Origin: Syntrophaceae bacterium UBA6252
GTDB taxonomy: Bacteria > Desulfobacterota > Syntrophia > Syntrophales > UBA6807
Length of the DNA: 40,776 bases
NCBI GenBank assembly: GCA_002441265.1
Contig: DJVQ01000001.1
Location: 1 to 40,776, forward strand
Direction: 5' to 3'
Below are positions 40,703 through 40,776 of the stretch, one piece after another. Within the stretch, counting starts at the first letter, position 1, and each line of letters starts with the position of its first letter. The notes under the pieces are model-generated. The model saw only the letters and a list, made by a program, of their open reading frames with translations. It did not search any database and was not told the DNA's origin. The translations under genes and the position numbers were made by a program.

Positions 40703-40776
40703 CGGCTTCGTAAAAAGCCCATATGCTGCGTTGCCCTTCTTCCCTCGTCATTGCGGCGTACCATCAGTACGCCTCA
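40700..40776. repeat. Start of a dispersed palindromic repeat element, truncated by the window edge
   Basis: It begins with the TGA stop of the SulP gene and reads TGACGGCTTCGTAAAAAGCC, closely matching the hemC-end repeat at 2850-2870. GGCTT/AAGCC (40704-40719) and a perfect seven-pair stem GGCGTAC-CATCA-GTACGCC (40755-40773) show it is rich in dyads. The element probably continues beyond the window and may end with an inverted copy of its first arm, as in REP- or MITE-like sequences. Confidence 0.7.

Overview
The window is about 40.8 kb of G+C-rich bacterial chromosome. Most genes are closely packed, with stop-start overlaps and many GTG or TTG starts. The gene content fits a Desulfobacterota (former Deltaproteobacteria) organism, perhaps a syntroph or sulfate-reducer relative. 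It carries the siroheme-dependent (Ahb) heme route, a 4-hydroxybutyryl-CoA dehydratase-like enzyme and large hybrid histidine kinases. This placement is an inference from gene content, since no rRNA gene is present.

Layout. Positions 90-6589 (minus strand) hold one tetrapyrrole operon in the order sirC, ccsA/hemX-like, hemA, hemC, cobA-hemD fusion, ahbC. It leads from glutamyl-tRNA towards siroheme and Ahb-type heme. Divergent from it is prmA-rsmE-RDD (6770-8983), then a self-contained tRNA-Phe gene with its own promoter and terminator (9030-9198). Next comes an A+T-richer patch holding a LysE-type exporter and a DnaQ-like exonuclease (9234-10800), probably acquired. A thiolase and a 4-hydroxybutyryl-CoA dehydratase-like gene follow (11246-14018, minus).

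From 14480 to 30469 the window is mixed. It holds two orphan hybrid histidine kinases with closely related kinase-receiver halves, an EamA transporter, and a pRiA4b ORF-3/DUF1841 fusion protein. It also holds a four-gene cluster (DUF2318 protein, small anchored protein, FtsX/MacB-type permease, ATPase) that looks like a metal or redox-linked transporter. The remaining genes are an LpxR-like lipid A deacylase, a TetR regulator with an operator in its own promoter, ubiE/menG, and a GT2/GT81-like glycosyltransferase.

Positions 30610-37478 carry a complete phosphate regulon, pstS-pstC-pstA-pstB-phoU-phoR-phoB, behind a convincing Pho box. After it come a SagB/ThcOx-type oxidoreductase (minus) and a SulP anion transporter fused to STAS and cyclic-nucleotide-binding domains (plus).

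Most notable points: hemC has no ATG, GTG or TTG able to encode its conserved N-terminus and appears to start at ATA within an ATAA overlap with the hemA stop. A short dispersed repeat supplies the TGA stop codon of both hemC and the SulP gene, with a divergent third copy at the left edge. The DUF2318 cluster is the best candidate for a poorly described system. No CRISPR array, integrase or transposase was seen.
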